A DNA stretch of 64,000 nt from Leucobacter sp. cx-42 (lineage in GTDB: Bacteria > Actinomycetota > Actinomycetes > Actinomycetales > Microbacteriaceae): assembly GCF_014529985.1 (NCBI RefSeq), contig NZ_JACVMU010000007.1, positions 124,001-188,000 on the forward strand, given 5' to 3'. The notes under the pieces were generated by a model. It was not told the DNA's origin. It searched no databases and saw only the letters and a program-made list of their open reading frames with translations. Numbering within the stretch: position 1 is the first letter of the stretch; every line of letters begins with the position of its first letter. The translations under genes were made by a program, and so were the position numbers. Shown piece after piece: positions 18,276-28,878 of this stretch.

Positions 18276-18312
18276 AAGGGTCCGGGTCGCAGGCAATGCG
18301 GCTCGGACCTTT
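18276..18312. terminator. Terminator between the VKOR gene and coaE
   Basis: An imperfect long stem (GGTCCG…CGGACC with wobble pairs in the middle) sits between convergent genes, with TTTGT on the plus side and TTGG on the minus side. Confidence 0.7.
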
Positions 18313-18343
18313 GTCTATGTGCTCGCGGGCCTCGCGGGGCGGA

Positions 18344-18964
18344 TCACTCCCCCAGCGACTGCCAGATCGCATCGACCTGGGCGCGGGTCGCATCCAGTGA
18401 CTCAGCAGTATGAATGAGGATGTCCGCAATCGCACGACGGTCCTCATCGGTGGCCTGACTCGCGATACGTCGCTGCGCTTCCTCTTCACTCAGACCGCGC
18501 AAGTCACGCAAGCGATCGAGACGCACCTCCGCAGGCGCGTCTGCAACCACGATGACATCCCATTGCTGCGGCGATCCCGCTCCGCCGAGCCCGTGCCCCG
18601 ATTCCACAAGCAGGGGAATCTCATAGACGATAACCGCGTGCGGATCCGCCTCGCGAGCGGCATCGATGCGCTCGGCCGCAAGACGACGAACTTCCGGGTG
18701 CACGATTCCATTCAGTGTCGCAAGCGCTTCCGCGTCGCCAAACACCCGCGCGCCAAGCGCAGCACGATTGAGCTCTCCTGAAGCCGAATCGAGCACATCA
18801 GCACCGAACGCCTGCACGATACCGGCAAGACCAGGCGTACCGGGCGCCACGGCTTCGCGGGCAAGCTGGTCAGCGTCAATGACGACCGCCCCGAGCTCCG
18901 CGAAGCGGGCACTGACCGTGGACTTGCCTGAGGCGATACCGCCTGTGAGTGCAATAAGTGTCAT
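18344..18964 (-). CDS. coaE: Dephospho-CoA kinase
   Basis: 206 residues; the last step of coenzyme A synthesis. P-loop GIASGKST is at residues 9-16, followed by VIDADQLAREAV and the lid/LID-like region RIASQATDEDRRAIAD. GGAG lies just before the ATG. It sits downstream of rpsA but a terminator intervenes, so it has its own expression or depends on read-through. Confidence 0.95.
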   Translation of the reverse strand: MTLIALTGGIASGKSTVSARFAELGAVVIDADQLAREAVAPGTPGLAGIVQAFGADVLDSASGELNRAALGARVFGDAEALATLNGIVHPEVRRLAAERIDAAREADPHAVIVYEIPLLVESGHGLGGAGSPQQWDVIVVADAPAEVRLDRLRDLRGLSEEEAQRRIASQATDEDRRAIADILIHTAESLDATRAQVDAIWQSLGE

Positions 18965-18980
18965 ATCTCCATCAAACCAG

Positions 18981-19010
18981 AAAGCCCGGCTCCAGAAGGA
19001 GCCGGGCTTT
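18981..19010 (-). terminator. Intrinsic terminator after rpsA
   Basis: A 13-bp perfect stem AAAGCCCGGCTCC with loop AGAA and its complement ending in CTTT, 28 bases after the rpsA stop. Confidence 0.9.
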
Positions 19011-19037
19011 CTTACGTAGCTATCGAGCTAGAAGGAC

Positions 19038-20480
19038 TTAGTTGCCTTCGAGCTGAGCCTTGAGTGCAGCGAGTGCCTCATCGTCAGCGAGTGCGCCGGT
19101 AGCGTTCGAGTCGCTCGAGAAGCTCGAAGCGGGTGCCTCAACTGCGGGAGCTGCTGCTGCCTCAGCGATCGAAGCTGCAACCTGCTTCTTGTGTGCTTCC
19201 CAACGCTCCTGAGCAGAAGCGTATTCCTTCTCCCAGTTCTCGCGCTGGCTCTCGAAGCCTTCCTTCCACTCCTGGGTCTCAGGGTCGAAGCCTTCGGGGT
19301 ACTTGTACTCGCCGTTCTCGTCGTACTCAGTGGTCATACCGTAGAGTGCGGGATCGAACTCGGTGCCCTCGGGGTCAACGCCCTCGTTTGCCTGCTTGAG
19401 GCTGAGCGAGATGCGGCGACGCTCGAGATCGATGTCGATGATCTTGACGAAGACTTCCTGGCCGGCCTGAACGACCTGCTCAGCGAGCTCAACGTGCTGA
19501 CCCGAGAGCTCCGAGATGTGCACGAGGCCCTCGATGCCGTCTGCAACGCGAACGAACGCGCCGAAGGGAACGAGCTTGGTGACGACGCCCGGTGCAATCT
19601 GGCCGATTGCGTGGGTGCGTGCGAATACCTGCCAGGGATCTTCCTGCGTAGCCTTGAGCGACAGCGAAACGCGCTCGCGGTCGAGCTCAACCGAAAGAAC
19701 CTCAACGGTTACTTCCTGGCCAACCTCAACGACGTCCGAAGCGTGCTCGATGTGCTTCCACGAGAGCTCCGAAACGTGCACGAGGCCGTCGACGCCACCG
19801 AGGTCCACGAATGCACCGAAGTTGACGATCGACGAGATGACACCCTTGCGAACCTGGCCGGGCTTGAGCTCTGCGAGGAACGACGAACGGGTAGCCGACT
19901 GGGTCTCCTCGAGGAGTGCGCGACGCGAAAGCACAACGTTGTTGCGGTTCTTGTCGAGCTCGAGGATCTTTGCCTCGATCTCCTGGCCGAGGTACGGCGT
20001 GAGATCGCGGACGCGGCGGAGCTCGATGAGCGATGCGGGGAGGAAGCCACGGAGTCCGATGTCAACGATGAGGCCGCCCTTGACAACCTCGATGACGGTA
20101 CCGGTAACAACGCCGTCGCTTTCCTTGATGCGCTCGACATCGCCCCAAGCACGCTCGTACTGAGCACGCTTCTTCGAGAGGATCAGGCGGCCTTCCTTGT
20201 CCTCCTTCTGGAGAACGAGTGCCTCAACCGAGTCGCCGACCTTGACGACCTCATCGGGGTCAACGTCGTGCTTGATGGACAGCTCGCGCGAGGGGATGAC
20301 GCCCTCGGTCTTGAAGCCTACGTCGAGGAGAACCTCGTCGCGGTCAATCTTTACAACGGTGCCCTCGATGAGGTCGCCGTCGTTGAAAGACTTGATGGTC
20401 AGTTCGACCGCTGCAAGGAAGTCCTCGGCCGAGCCGATGTCGTTGATTGCGACCTTGCTGGTGGTCGTTGAGTTAGTCAT
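19038..20480 (-). CDS. rpsA: 30S ribosomal protein S1
   Basis: 480 residues with four tandem S1 RNA-binding repeats (for example EGTVVKIDRDEVLLDVGFK, GLIVDIGLRGFLPASL, SIVNFGAFVDLGGVDGLVHV and KLVPFGAFVRVADGIEGLVH) and an acidic/Ala-rich tail. Four repeats are usual for actinobacterial S1. GGAG lies before the ATG. The 169-base upstream gap to ruvB has a small inverted repeat (CACTAAC/GTTAGTG near 20521) but no clear promoter. Confidence 0.97.
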   Translation of the reverse strand: MTNSTTTSKVAINDIGSAEDFLAAVELTIKSFNDGDLIEGTVVKIDRDEVLLDVGFKTEGVIPSRELSIKHDVDPDEVVKVGDSVEALVLQKEDKEGRLILSKKRAQYERAWGDVERIKESDGVVTGTVIEVVKGGLIVDIGLRGFLPASLIELRRVRDLTPYLGQEIEAKILELDKNRNNVVLSRRALLEETQSATRSSFLAELKPGQVRKGVISSIVNFGAFVDLGGVDGLVHVSELSWKHIEHASDVVEVGQEVTVEVLSVELDRERVSLSLKATQEDPWQVFARTHAIGQIAPGVVTKLVPFGAFVRVADGIEGLVHISELSGQHVELAEQVVQAGQEVFVKIIDIDLERRRISLSLKQANEGVDPEGTEFDPALYGMTTEYDENGEYKYPEGFDPETQEWKEGFESQRENWEKEYASAQERWEAHKKQVAASIAEAAAAPAVEAPASSFSSDSNATGALADDEALAALKAQLEGN

Positions 20481-20649
20481 GAAATTGGTCTCCAGAATGG
20501 ACAGGAAATCAGGCGGACACGCACTAACTCACGTTAGTGAGGCACAAGGCCTCCGAAGCGGTGTCCGCGTGGACAGGTTTCGCCACAAATGTGACACTCA
20601 ACCCTACCCCGAATCTGAAAGTTTTGCCAGCAGCATGCGACGCGGCGAG

Positions 20650-21654
20650 TTATGCCGCTGGCGGCACCAATCCCAGGTGTTCCCAGCCAAGTCGCGTGGC
20701 GATCCGCCCACGTGGCGAACGCGCGATGAGACCAGCGCGCATAAGGAATGGCTCAACGACCGCCTCGATCGTCTCCGACTCCTCACCGACAGACGCAGCG
20801 AGGGTCGATAGGCCGACAGGACCGCCGCCAAAACGCTCAATAATCACGCCAAGCACCTCGCGGTCAAGGCGGTCGAGGCCATTCTCATCCACGTCATACA
20901 GAGAGAGCGCCGCGCGCACCGCAAGTACATCCGCCTCCACCTCGTGCACGAGGCAGTAGTCACGCACTCGGCGCAGCAGTCGGTTTGCGATACGGGGCGT
21001 GCCACGAGAGCGACCCGCGATCTCCACGACGCCAGCATCTGCGAGTGGGAACGCGAGGAGACGAGCTGCGCGCGCGACCACCCGTTCAAGTTCGGTGTGC
21101 GCGTAGTACTCAAGGTGCGCAGTGAAGCCGAAACGGTCGCGCAACGGGTTGGGCAGCAGGCCAGCCCGCGTCGTCGCGCCAACGAGCGTGAACGGCGCCA
21201 ATTCGAGCGGCACAGAGGTCGCACCGGCACCCTTGCCCACCATGATGTCGACCTTGAAATCTTCCATCGCGAGATACAGCATCTCTTCGGCGCTGCGCGC
21301 CATGCGATGGATCTCGTCAATGAACAGGACTTCGCCCGGCGACAGCGAGGACAACACCGCGGCGAGGTCGCCAGCGTGCTGAATTGCCGGGCCAGATGTC
21401 TGCTGCAGCGGCACCTCAAGTTCGGCCGCAACGATCATCGACAGCGTGGTCTTGCCAAGCCCGGGAGGGCCAGCAAGCAGAATATGGTCGGGCGTACGGC
21501 CATCAATTGCCGCTGCCCCGAGCAGTAGCCCGAGCTGGTCGCGCACCTTTTCCTGACCAACAAACTCGGCGAGCGAGCCAGGGCGCAGGGCACCCTCGTA
21601 GGTGAGTTCGGCGGATCGGCCCTGCGGGGAGAGCTCACCGTTGTCGACGCTCAA
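20650..21654 (-). CDS. ruvB: Holliday junction branch-migration helicase RuvB
   Basis: 334 residues. AAA+ ATPase with Walker A GPPGLGKT, Walker B LFIDEIHR, sensor region GATTRAGLL and a C-terminal winged helix (GWEHLGL). It forms the hexameric motor of RuvAB. Its start overlaps the ruvA stop by 4 bases. No ruvC lies beside it. Confidence 0.97.
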   Translation of the reverse strand: MSVDNGELSPQGRSAELTYEGALRPGSLAEFVGQEKVRDQLGLLLGAAAIDGRTPDHILLAGPPGLGKTTLSMIVAAELEVPLQQTSGPAIQHAGDLAAVLSSLSPGEVLFIDEIHRMARSAEEMLYLAMEDFKVDIMVGKGAGATSVPLELAPFTLVGATTRAGLLPNPLRDRFGFTAHLEYYAHTELERVVARAARLLAFPLADAGVVEIAGRSRGTPRIANRLLRRVRDYCLVHEVEADVLAVRAALSLYDVDENGLDRLDREVLGVIIERFGGGPVGLSTLAASVGEESETIEAVVEPFLMRAGLIARSPRGRIATRLGWEHLGLVPPAA

Positions 21655-22268
21655 CGTCCCACCCCGCGGTTACTCTGCAAAAGTGCGAGCGCGGCACGCA
21701 ACAGTCCGGCGTGGCTCGCGGGAGCACCAGCGTCGAGCGCATCCTGCGCTGCCTGCTGAGCATCAGATTCGCGCCAGCCGAGGCCAACGAGGCCCTCTGC
21801 GACTGCCGCTACGACGGCCTCGTTGGGATCCGCACTCTCTGCTGCGTCATGACGCAGCTCAATCTGGAGGCCGTCCAGTTTGCCAGCGAGCGACACAACG
21901 ATGAGCTTCGCGGTCTTCGGGCCGACGCCAGAAACCTTCTTGAACGGCTTCTCGTCTTCGCGCTTGACCGCCTCAACCAGCTCGGTCGGGGCAAGCGCAG
22001 ACAGCACACCAAGTGCCATGCGCGGGCCAACACCCGACACGCTCAGGAGGCGCGTGAAGAGCTCAAGCTCAACATCTTCGTGGAAGCCAAACAGCGTGAG
22101 TGAGTCCTCGCGCACGATCAACGATGTAACGAGCGAGAGGTGGTCACCGACAGTCACGCTGGGGCCGCGGCCTGCAGGCACCTCGACGCGGTAGCCCAGG
22201 CCACCAACACCAATAACTACCCAGCCGGCACCCTGCGAGAGGACCGGCCCGTTAATCGAAGAAATCAC
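21651..22268 (-). CDS. ruvA: Holliday junction branch-migration protein RuvA
   Basis: 205 residues: an OB-fold N-terminus ([19 protein letters not shown]), two helix-hairpin-helix motifs ([19 protein letters not shown] and [19 protein letters not shown]) and a RuvB-binding C-terminal three-helix domain. It starts with GTG; TAGGGT (22276-22281) ends seven bases upstream, indicating a leaderless ruvAB transcript starting right after the leuA terminator. Confidence 0.97.
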   Translation of the reverse strand: MISSINGPVLSQGAGWVVIGVGGLGYRVEVPAGRGPSVTVGDHLSLVTSLIVREDSLTLFGFHEDVELELFTRLLSVSGVGPRMALGVLSALAPTELVEAVKREDEKPFKKVSGVGPKTAKLIVVSLAGKLDGLQIELRHDAAESADPNEAVVAAVAEGLVGLGWRESDAQQAAQDALDAGAPASHAGLLRAALALLQSNRGVGR

Positions 22269-22289
22269 AGTGCCAACCCTAAACGCACG

Positions 22290-22323
22290 AATGGCCGGAG
22301 TGACTCACGCCACTCCGGCCATT
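22290..22323 (-). terminator. Intrinsic terminator after leuA
   Basis: A stem of about 12 bp (ATGGCCGGAGTG and its complement) with an 8-base loop lies between leuA and ruvA. The minus strand ends in CATTCG, so the T-tract is weak. Confidence 0.75.
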
Positions 22324-22342
22324 CGAACAAATGTACGACTAC

Positions 22343-24103
<1,761 letters not shown>

Positions 24104-24138
24104 CTACGTTCGCTTGTTTGTTCCGCCAAACACAAACA

Positions 24139-24178
24139 CCGCGACGAGGAAGGCCAGAAGGATTAGGCCTCGTCGCGG
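24139..24178 (-). promoter_or_regulatory. Attenuator-like hairpin in the leuA leader
   Basis: A perfect 11-bp stem (CCGCGACGAGG with CCTCGTCGCGG) with an 18-base loop, followed on the minus strand by TGTTTGTGTTT. Its 5' arm begins six bases after the leucine-codon run of the leader peptide, and the leader stop codon lies in the loop. A ribosome paused on the leucine codons would cover the 5' arm and prevent the stem. Alternative AGGCC/GGCCT pairing exists within the loop. Confidence 0.72.
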
Positions 24179-24207
24179 CAACTAAGGAGAAGCGTGCCGA
24201 ACAGCAT
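24163..24207 (-). CDS. leuL: leuA leader peptide (14 residues)
   Basis: Reads MLFGTLLLSCRDEA then TAA. Three leucine codons in a row (CTT CTC CTT) plus an earlier CTG make 4 of 14 residues leucine, as expected of a sensor of charged tRNA-Leu. TATAGT (24215-24220) ends seven bases before the ATG, so the leader would be translated from a leaderless mRNA. It lies directly before an attenuator-like hairpin and leuA. Confidence 0.75.
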   Translation of the reverse strand: MLFGTLLLSCRDEA

Positions 24208-24214
24208 GTCTTTC

Positions 24215-24234
24215 ACTATAGCACCCGCTAACCT
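24215..24234. promoter_or_regulatory. Back-to-back -10 boxes for leuL–leuA and the DUF2207 gene
   Basis: TATAGT on the minus strand (24215-24220) and TAACCT on the plus strand (24229-24234) are only eight bases apart and point in opposite directions. Each lies 6-7 bases before its own start codon. The two polymerase sites overlap, so the promoters should compete. Confidence 0.6.
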
Positions 24235-24240
24235 AGCCAC

Positions 24241-26040
24241 ATGCCATGGACACGCTTTGCGCTAACCCCTGTACTGCTGCTGGCGGCATCCTCTGCCGCA
24301 ATATTTGGCGGATCAGCACCGGCTTCAGCCGATGTTGACGACTTCTCCTACAGCAGCTGGTCTGTGGACTACCGCATTACGCAAGATGACGACGGCCGCG
24401 CACTCACCCACGTGACCGAGACACTCGTGGCCGAGTTTCCCGAGGTTGATCAGAATCGCGGCATTGTTCGCGGTCTGCCGATGAACTACGAGAAGGCGGC
24501 AATCGATCCACGAGATTTCACCGTCACTGACGAGCATGGCGCAGCGGTCCCCTTTGACACTGAGGTGGACGAAGACGGGGACTTCATCGCGGTCCTCACC
24601 GGAAACAATGACTACGTCCACGGCCGCCAGACCTACGTCATCGACTACACGCTCAGCGACACCATTCTCGCGCGCGACGACGAAACCGCCGACGAGTTCT
24701 ACTGGGATCTCGTTGACTTCGAACACCACCAACAGATCGACGCCTTTCAGGCATCAATCACCGTAGATCCCACGCTTACGTCTTCGCTCAATGGCAACGT
24801 TGCGTGCTACGCCGGGGCTGCCGAATCAACGGACCGTTGTGACATCTCGCGCTCGGGCACGACATTCACCGTCCCCCCGGCCCCACTCGCCGCATATGAG
24901 GGCGTCACGGTCGCTATCGGATTCGCGCCGGGCACCTTCACCCAGCCGCCTGTGCGCCTGCCCAACGCACTCCTCGACACCGTGCCGTTCCTATCCGGCG
25001 GACTGGCTTTTCTCATGAGTCTCGGCTCGATGTTCACGGGGGTGCGATACATTCGCAAGCGGCGGATCGATCGCGGCACCATCATTGCCCAATACGACGT
25101 TCCCCGCGACCTCCCTCCACTGCTGGCAGCCAAGATTGCTGGGCGCTCCAGCTCCCCCGTTCCCGCCGAGTTTGTTCATCTCGCAGTGCAAGGCGCGATC
25201 CGCATCGAAGACGACCCCAAGAAGCCTGGCGCTCGATCGGCAAGGCCGACGCTGCGCCTGATGAGCCGCGAGGCAGCAGTCGACCCGCTCGATGGCGCGA
25301 CACTGAACAAGCTCTTCGGAAGCGCGGGTCCCGGCGCGAGCAAGACGCTCCCAAAGAAGGATGAGAAGTTCGGCGCTAGCATGCAGAAGCTCACGGAGGC
25401 AGGGAGTAAGCAGGCTCACTCGCGGGGCTACTTCGAGAAACGTCAGGTACCGCTTGCCCGGCTGCTCGCCTTCATCAGCATGCCGATCGCCGCGGTGCAC
25501 ATTGTGCTCACGATCATGGCACTGGTACAACGTGACTCCGGCTCGTCGGTACTGTTCCTCATCATCGCAATTGCCGCCATCGTCGGCATCATTTTTGGCC
25601 TGGTGCCACATGAGATGCACACGAAGCGCGGGGCCGAGGCACGCGAGTACCTGCTCGGCGTGAAGGAGTTCATTTCGGTCGCGGAGGCGGATCGCATTCG
25701 CGTGCTGCAATCACCCACCGGAGCAGAACGCCGTGAGGTTGACGAGGCGACGGTCGTGGAACTCTATGAGAAGCTCCTCCCCTACGCGATGCTGTTTGGC
25801 CTCGAGAAGCAGTGGACGAAAACCTTGCAAACGAAGTATGCGGAGACGCCAGGGTACTCCCCGCTCTGGTATCCGGCGCTCATGATGCACGGCGGGATCG
25901 ATCGCTTCGCGAGCGAGATCTCACGCTTCACCGACAACATGAGTTCGTCGGTGAGCTACACCTCAAGCAGCTCGGGCGGATCGAGCGGCGGTGGCTTCGC
26001 CGGCGGTGGCGGCGGAGGCGGGTTCAGCGGCGGTCGTTAG
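24241..26040 (+). CDS. DUF2207 membrane protein
   Basis: 599 residues. An N-terminal signal peptide (to about ASA in the mid-30s), then an extracytoplasmic beta-rich domain of ~230 residues with the DUF2207 pattern (WSVDYRITQDDDGRALTHVTETL, NRGIVRGLP, NDYVHGRQTYVIDY). A membrane segment near residue 250, a cytoplasmic domain, two more helices around 400-450, and an extreme Gly/Ser tail (GGGGGGGFSGG) follow. Function unknown; the family is widespread in actinobacteria. TAACCT six bases before ATG indicates a leaderless mRNA. Confidence 0.88.
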   Translation: MPWTRFALTPVLLLAASSAAIFGGSAPASADVDDFSYSSWSVDYRITQDDDGRALTHVTETLVAEFPEVDQNRGIVRGLPMNYEKAAIDPRDFTVTDEHGAAVPFDTEVDEDGDFIAVLTGNNDYVHGRQTYVIDYTLSDTILARDDETADEFYWDLVDFEHHQQIDAFQASITVDPTLTSSLNGNVACYAGAAESTDRCDISRSGTTFTVPPAPLAAYEGVTVAIGFAPGTFTQPPVRLPNALLDTVPFLSGGLAFLMSLGSMFTGVRYIRKRRIDRGTIIAQYDVPRDLPPLLAAKIAGRSSSPVPAEFVHLAVQGAIRIEDDPKKPGARSARPTLRLMSREAAVDPLDGATLNKLFGSAGPGASKTLPKKDEKFGASMQKLTEAGSKQAHSRGYFEKRQVPLARLLAFISMPIAAVHIVLTIMALVQRDSGSSVLFLIIAIAAIVGIIFGLVPHEMHTKRGAEAREYLLGVKEFISVAEADRIRVLQSPTGAERREVDEATVVELYEKLLPYAMLFGLEKQWTKTLQTKYAETPGYSPLWYPALMMHGGIDRFASEISRFTDNMSSSVSYTSSSSGGSSGGGFAGGGGGGGFSGGR

Positions 26041-26098
26041 CGGTCGGTGACGGCCGGTGACGGCTGCCCGAGGCGCGCTCCCTCGCCACGCACACGCA

Positions 26099-26170
26099 AA
26101 AGGGCCCGTTCTCTCACAACAGACAGTTGCAGCGGTGAATAGCTGCACGTCTCGAGAGAACGGGCCCTTT
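26099..26170. terminator. Long stem-loop between convergent genes
   Basis: A perfect 17-bp stem (AAAGGGCCCGTTCTCTC and its complement) encloses a 38-base loop that itself contains GCAGC/GCTGC pairing. Purine and pyrimidine runs at the ends allow termination on both strands between the DUF2207 and DUF5684 genes. The stem is longer and the loop larger than the other terminators in this window. Confidence 0.75.
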
Positions 26171-26208
26171 CGCGTGGTTGAGCGCAGCAACGTGGCCGCG
26201 CAACCGCG

Positions 26209-26580
26209 TTACTGCGCGTTGCGGTCGTACTTCGCCTGGCCGAAACCGATGATGAAGAAGCCGATCGTGGAGAAGATCCAGATCAAGAACACCGAGAATG
26301 CGGTGCTCTTGCCGAACTTCATTCCCACACGGAGGCACACCATGATGTTGAAGATGAAACCGATGATCGGAACGATGTAGAGCAGCGAAAGCCAGCCTGA
26401 GTAGCCGGCAATCTTCACGAGGAAGATGATGTTCACAATCGGGATAATCGCGAGAATACCCGCGTACCCGGCCTTGGTGAAGACCTTCCACATCGCAATG
26501 ACGACGAGGATGTACCAGGCCACGGAGACTACGCCGAGACCACCCTGCATCAATGCGACAAACTGCTCACTTACGTCCAC
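26209..26580 (-). CDS. DUF5684 small membrane protein
   Basis: 123 residues with three to four hydrophobic helices. The segment VFTKAGYAGILAIIPIVNII fits the DUF5684 pattern of an aromatic/Lys turn followed by I-P-x-x-N. No enzymatic motif. It is 46 bases after era but on its own ribosome site (GAGGAG); function unknown. Confidence 0.8.
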   Translation of the reverse strand: MDVSEQFVALMQGGLGVVSVAWYILVVIAMWKVFTKAGYAGILAIIPIVNIIFLVKIAGYSGWLSLLYIVPIIGFIFNIMVCLRVGMKFGKSTAFSVFLIWIFSTIGFFIIGFGQAKYDRNAQ

Positions 26581-26626
26581 TTCGGTCTCCTCTTCGAGGT
26601 CGGATTGCGCTGGCTATGTAGCCGCT

Positions 26627-27571
26627 TTAGAAACCGAGCTTACCGAGCGCCTTCGGGTCACGCTGCCATTCCTTCAAAACTTTTACGCGGATCGAAAGGT
26701 ACACCCGGCGCCCGAGCAGCTCTTCAATGCCTTTGCGTGCGGTCTCACCGATCGCCTTCAGACGCTGCCCGCCCTTGCCGATCACGATGCCCTTCTGGCT
26801 GTCACGCTCGACGTACACCGAAGCGTAAATCTCGATGAGGCCATCCTCGCGCTCCTCGCGGTCATCGACCGAAGCTGCGAGCGAGTGCGGCAGCTCTTCA
26901 CGAGCACCCGCGAGTGCAGCCTCACGGATGAGCTCTGCGATCCGCTCGTCTTCGCTCTCATCGGTGATCGTCTCGTCCTCGTAGAGCGCTGGCGACTCAG
27001 GCATGAGGTCGAGGAGCACCTCAGAGAGGATGTCGAGCTGCTGGTCTTCCGTTGACGAGATCGGCACGACCGCATCCCACTCGCGCATTGCGCCGAGCTT
27101 GGTGAGCTGGTCGATGATCTCGGTCTGCGAAGCACTGTCGATCTTCGTGAGGATCGCAACCTTCTTTGCACGCGGGAAATCGTTCAGGCGCTCATCGATG
27201 AAACGATCGCCGGGGCCAATCTTCTCGTTCGCGGGCACGCAGAAACCGATCACATCGACGTCGCCGAGCGTGGTCTCCACGAGTGCGTTCAGACGCTCAC
27301 CGAGGAGCGTGCGCGGGCGGTGAATGCCCGGGGTGTCAACGATGATGAGCTGACCATCGGGACGGTGCACGATACCGCGAATCACGCGACGCGTCGTCTG
27401 CGGCTTTTCACTCGTGATGACGATCTTCTCGCCAACGAGTGCGTTGGTCAGGGTCGACTTGCCAACATTGGGGCGACCGACGAATGAGACAAAGCCAGCG
27501 CGGAACGGCTTCTCAGCAGCCTCCGCAGGCCCGGTCACGTCGCCAGCAGGCTGCGAAACTTCTTCGCTCAT
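26627..27571 (-). CDS. era: GTPase Era
   Basis: 314 residues. G1 GRPNVGKSTL, G3 DTPGIHRPR, G4 TKID, and a C-terminal KH domain (GIVIGKGGQRLKAIGETARKGIE). It binds the 3' end of 16S rRNA in 30S maturation. Last gene of the hinT–phoH–ybeY–CNNM–era run, 5 bases after the CNNM gene; ybeY upstream works in the same process. Confidence 0.97.
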   Translation of the reverse strand: MSEEVSQPAGDVTGPAEAAEKPFRAGFVSFVGRPNVGKSTLTNALVGEKIVITSEKPQTTRRVIRGIVHRPDGQLIIVDTPGIHRPRTLLGERLNALVETTLGDVDVIGFCVPANEKIGPGDRFIDERLNDFPRAKKVAILTKIDSASQTEIIDQLTKLGAMREWDAVVPISSTEDQQLDILSEVLLDLMPESPALYEDETITDESEDERIAELIREAALAGAREELPHSLAASVDDREEREDGLIEIYASVYVERDSQKGIVIGKGGQRLKAIGETARKGIEELLGRRVYLSIRVKVLKEWQRDPKALGKLGF

Positions 27572-27576
27572 GATGA

Positions 27577-28878
27577 TTACTCTTCCTCTTGCTGTGCTGA
27601 CGACGCTTCGTCGTCATTGAATTTTTGGGCGCGGATCGTGACGAGCCGCTGTCTGCGACGCTCGACCTCGACGGCCTCAAGTCTGATGTCCTCGACGACT
27701 GCGGAGTCGCCGGGTTCCGGGAGTTTGCCTACGAGCATGGTGAGCAGGCCGCCGACCGTATCAACGTCTTCGACGTCGAGTTCGGCCTCGAACAGGTCTG
27801 CGAGACGGTCGATCGGCAGGCGCGCACTGACGAGGTATGTCTCGTCACCTTCCTCGACGATGTCAACGGTTTCACGGTCATGCTCGTCGCTGATCTCGCC
27901 AAAGAGTTCCTCAATGAGGTCTTCCAGCGTCACGAGGCCGGAGATGCCGCCGTACTCGTCCACAACGAACGCAAGGTGGTTGGCCTCGTCCTGCATCTGC
28001 CGCAGGAGACGATCCGCGCGCTGAAGCTCGGGGACAAACACCGGCGACTTCGTAATGCGCGTGACCGGTGAGGTTTCTGCCTCATCAGGCCGCCGCAAGA
28101 CGAACTTACTCGCGTCGCGCAGATGCACCACGCCAACGATGTCATCGGTGTCCCCACCGACGACCGGAAGGCGTGAATGACGCGAGCTCAGCTGCGCTTC
28201 AAGCGCCTCGCGCACGCTCTGATCTGCGCTCACGGTCACCATGTCGATGCGCGGCACCATGACTTCGCGAACGTAGGTGTCGTTGAGCTCAACGATCGAA
28301 TGAATGAGGTCGCGGTCGTCGTCTTCGAGCACAGCCTGCTCGGCCGCTTGATCAACCACGGACAGCAGCTGTTGCTCATCACGAATGCGAGCAGCACCGT
28401 CACGACCGGGCGTCACTCGGTGGCCGAACCTGATCAGGCCGTTCGAAAGCGGACCCAAAAGGATGCGGATCGCGTGCACCGTCGGAGCCGTAAAACGAAT
28501 CACGCCGTCAGGGCGATGAGTACCGACCGTGCGCGGACTCGAGCCGACGAGCACGAACGTCACGGCCGTCATCACGATCGTTGCGATGACGAGTTCGAGC
28601 CACAGTTCGTCGAGCATGTAGGCGAGCACGAGCGTGATGAGTACCGCCGAGAGCACCTCAGCAAACACACGTGCAAATGACAGCGCGTTGATGTGGCTTT
28701 CTTCGTTCTCGGCAATCGCGCGGATCGACTTACTCGAGCGACCACCCTCGTCTGCGAGCGCGAGGAGTTCAGCCCGCGAACGCACCGAAAGTGCCGCATC
28801 GGTTGCAGCGAGCAGGCCACCGATCGCGGCAAGCAGCAGCGCCGCGATGATGAGGAGGGCAGCTAAGCCAGCGCTCAA
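27577..28878 (-). CDS. CNNM/CBS transporter-associated protein (HlyC/CorC family)
   Basis: 433 residues. An N-terminal CNNM (DUF21) membrane domain with three to four helices is followed by a CBS pair (VPRIDMVTVSADQSVREAL; HLAFVVDEYGGISGLVTLEDLIEELFGEI) and a C-terminal CorC_HlyC FAD-like domain. The family is linked to Mg/Co ion efflux or homeostasis; old 'hemolysin' names are misleading. Start overlaps the ybeY stop by 4 bases. Confidence 0.92.
   Translation of the reverse strand: MSAGLAALLIIAALLLAAIGGLLAATDAALSVRSRAELLALADEGGRSSKSIRAIAENEESHINALSFARVFAEVLSAVLITLVLAYMLDELWLELVIATIVMTAVTFVLVGSSPRTVGTHRPDGVIRFTAPTVHAIRILLGPLSNGLIRFGHRVTPGRDGAARIRDEQQLLSVVDQAAEQAVLEDDDRDLIHSIVELNDTYVREVMVPRIDMVTVSADQSVREALEAQLSSRHSRLPVVGGDTDDIVGVVHLRDASKFVLRRPDEAETSPVTRITKSPVFVPELQRADRLLRQMQDEANHLAFVVDEYGGISGLVTLEDLIEELFGEISDEHDRETVDIVEEGDETYLVSARLPIDRLADLFEAELDVEDVDTVGGLLTMLVGKLPEPGDSAVVEDIRLEAVEVERRRQRLVTIRAQKFNDDEASSAQQEEE

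Noticed and set aside
19191-20471. 426-codon plus-strand frame opposite rpsA
   Set aside because: Antisense shadow of the S1 repeats; no recognisable domain.
24205-24240. Short region as a riboswitch or T-box for leuA
   Set aside because: Too short, no conserved T-box core; the leader-peptide model explains it better.
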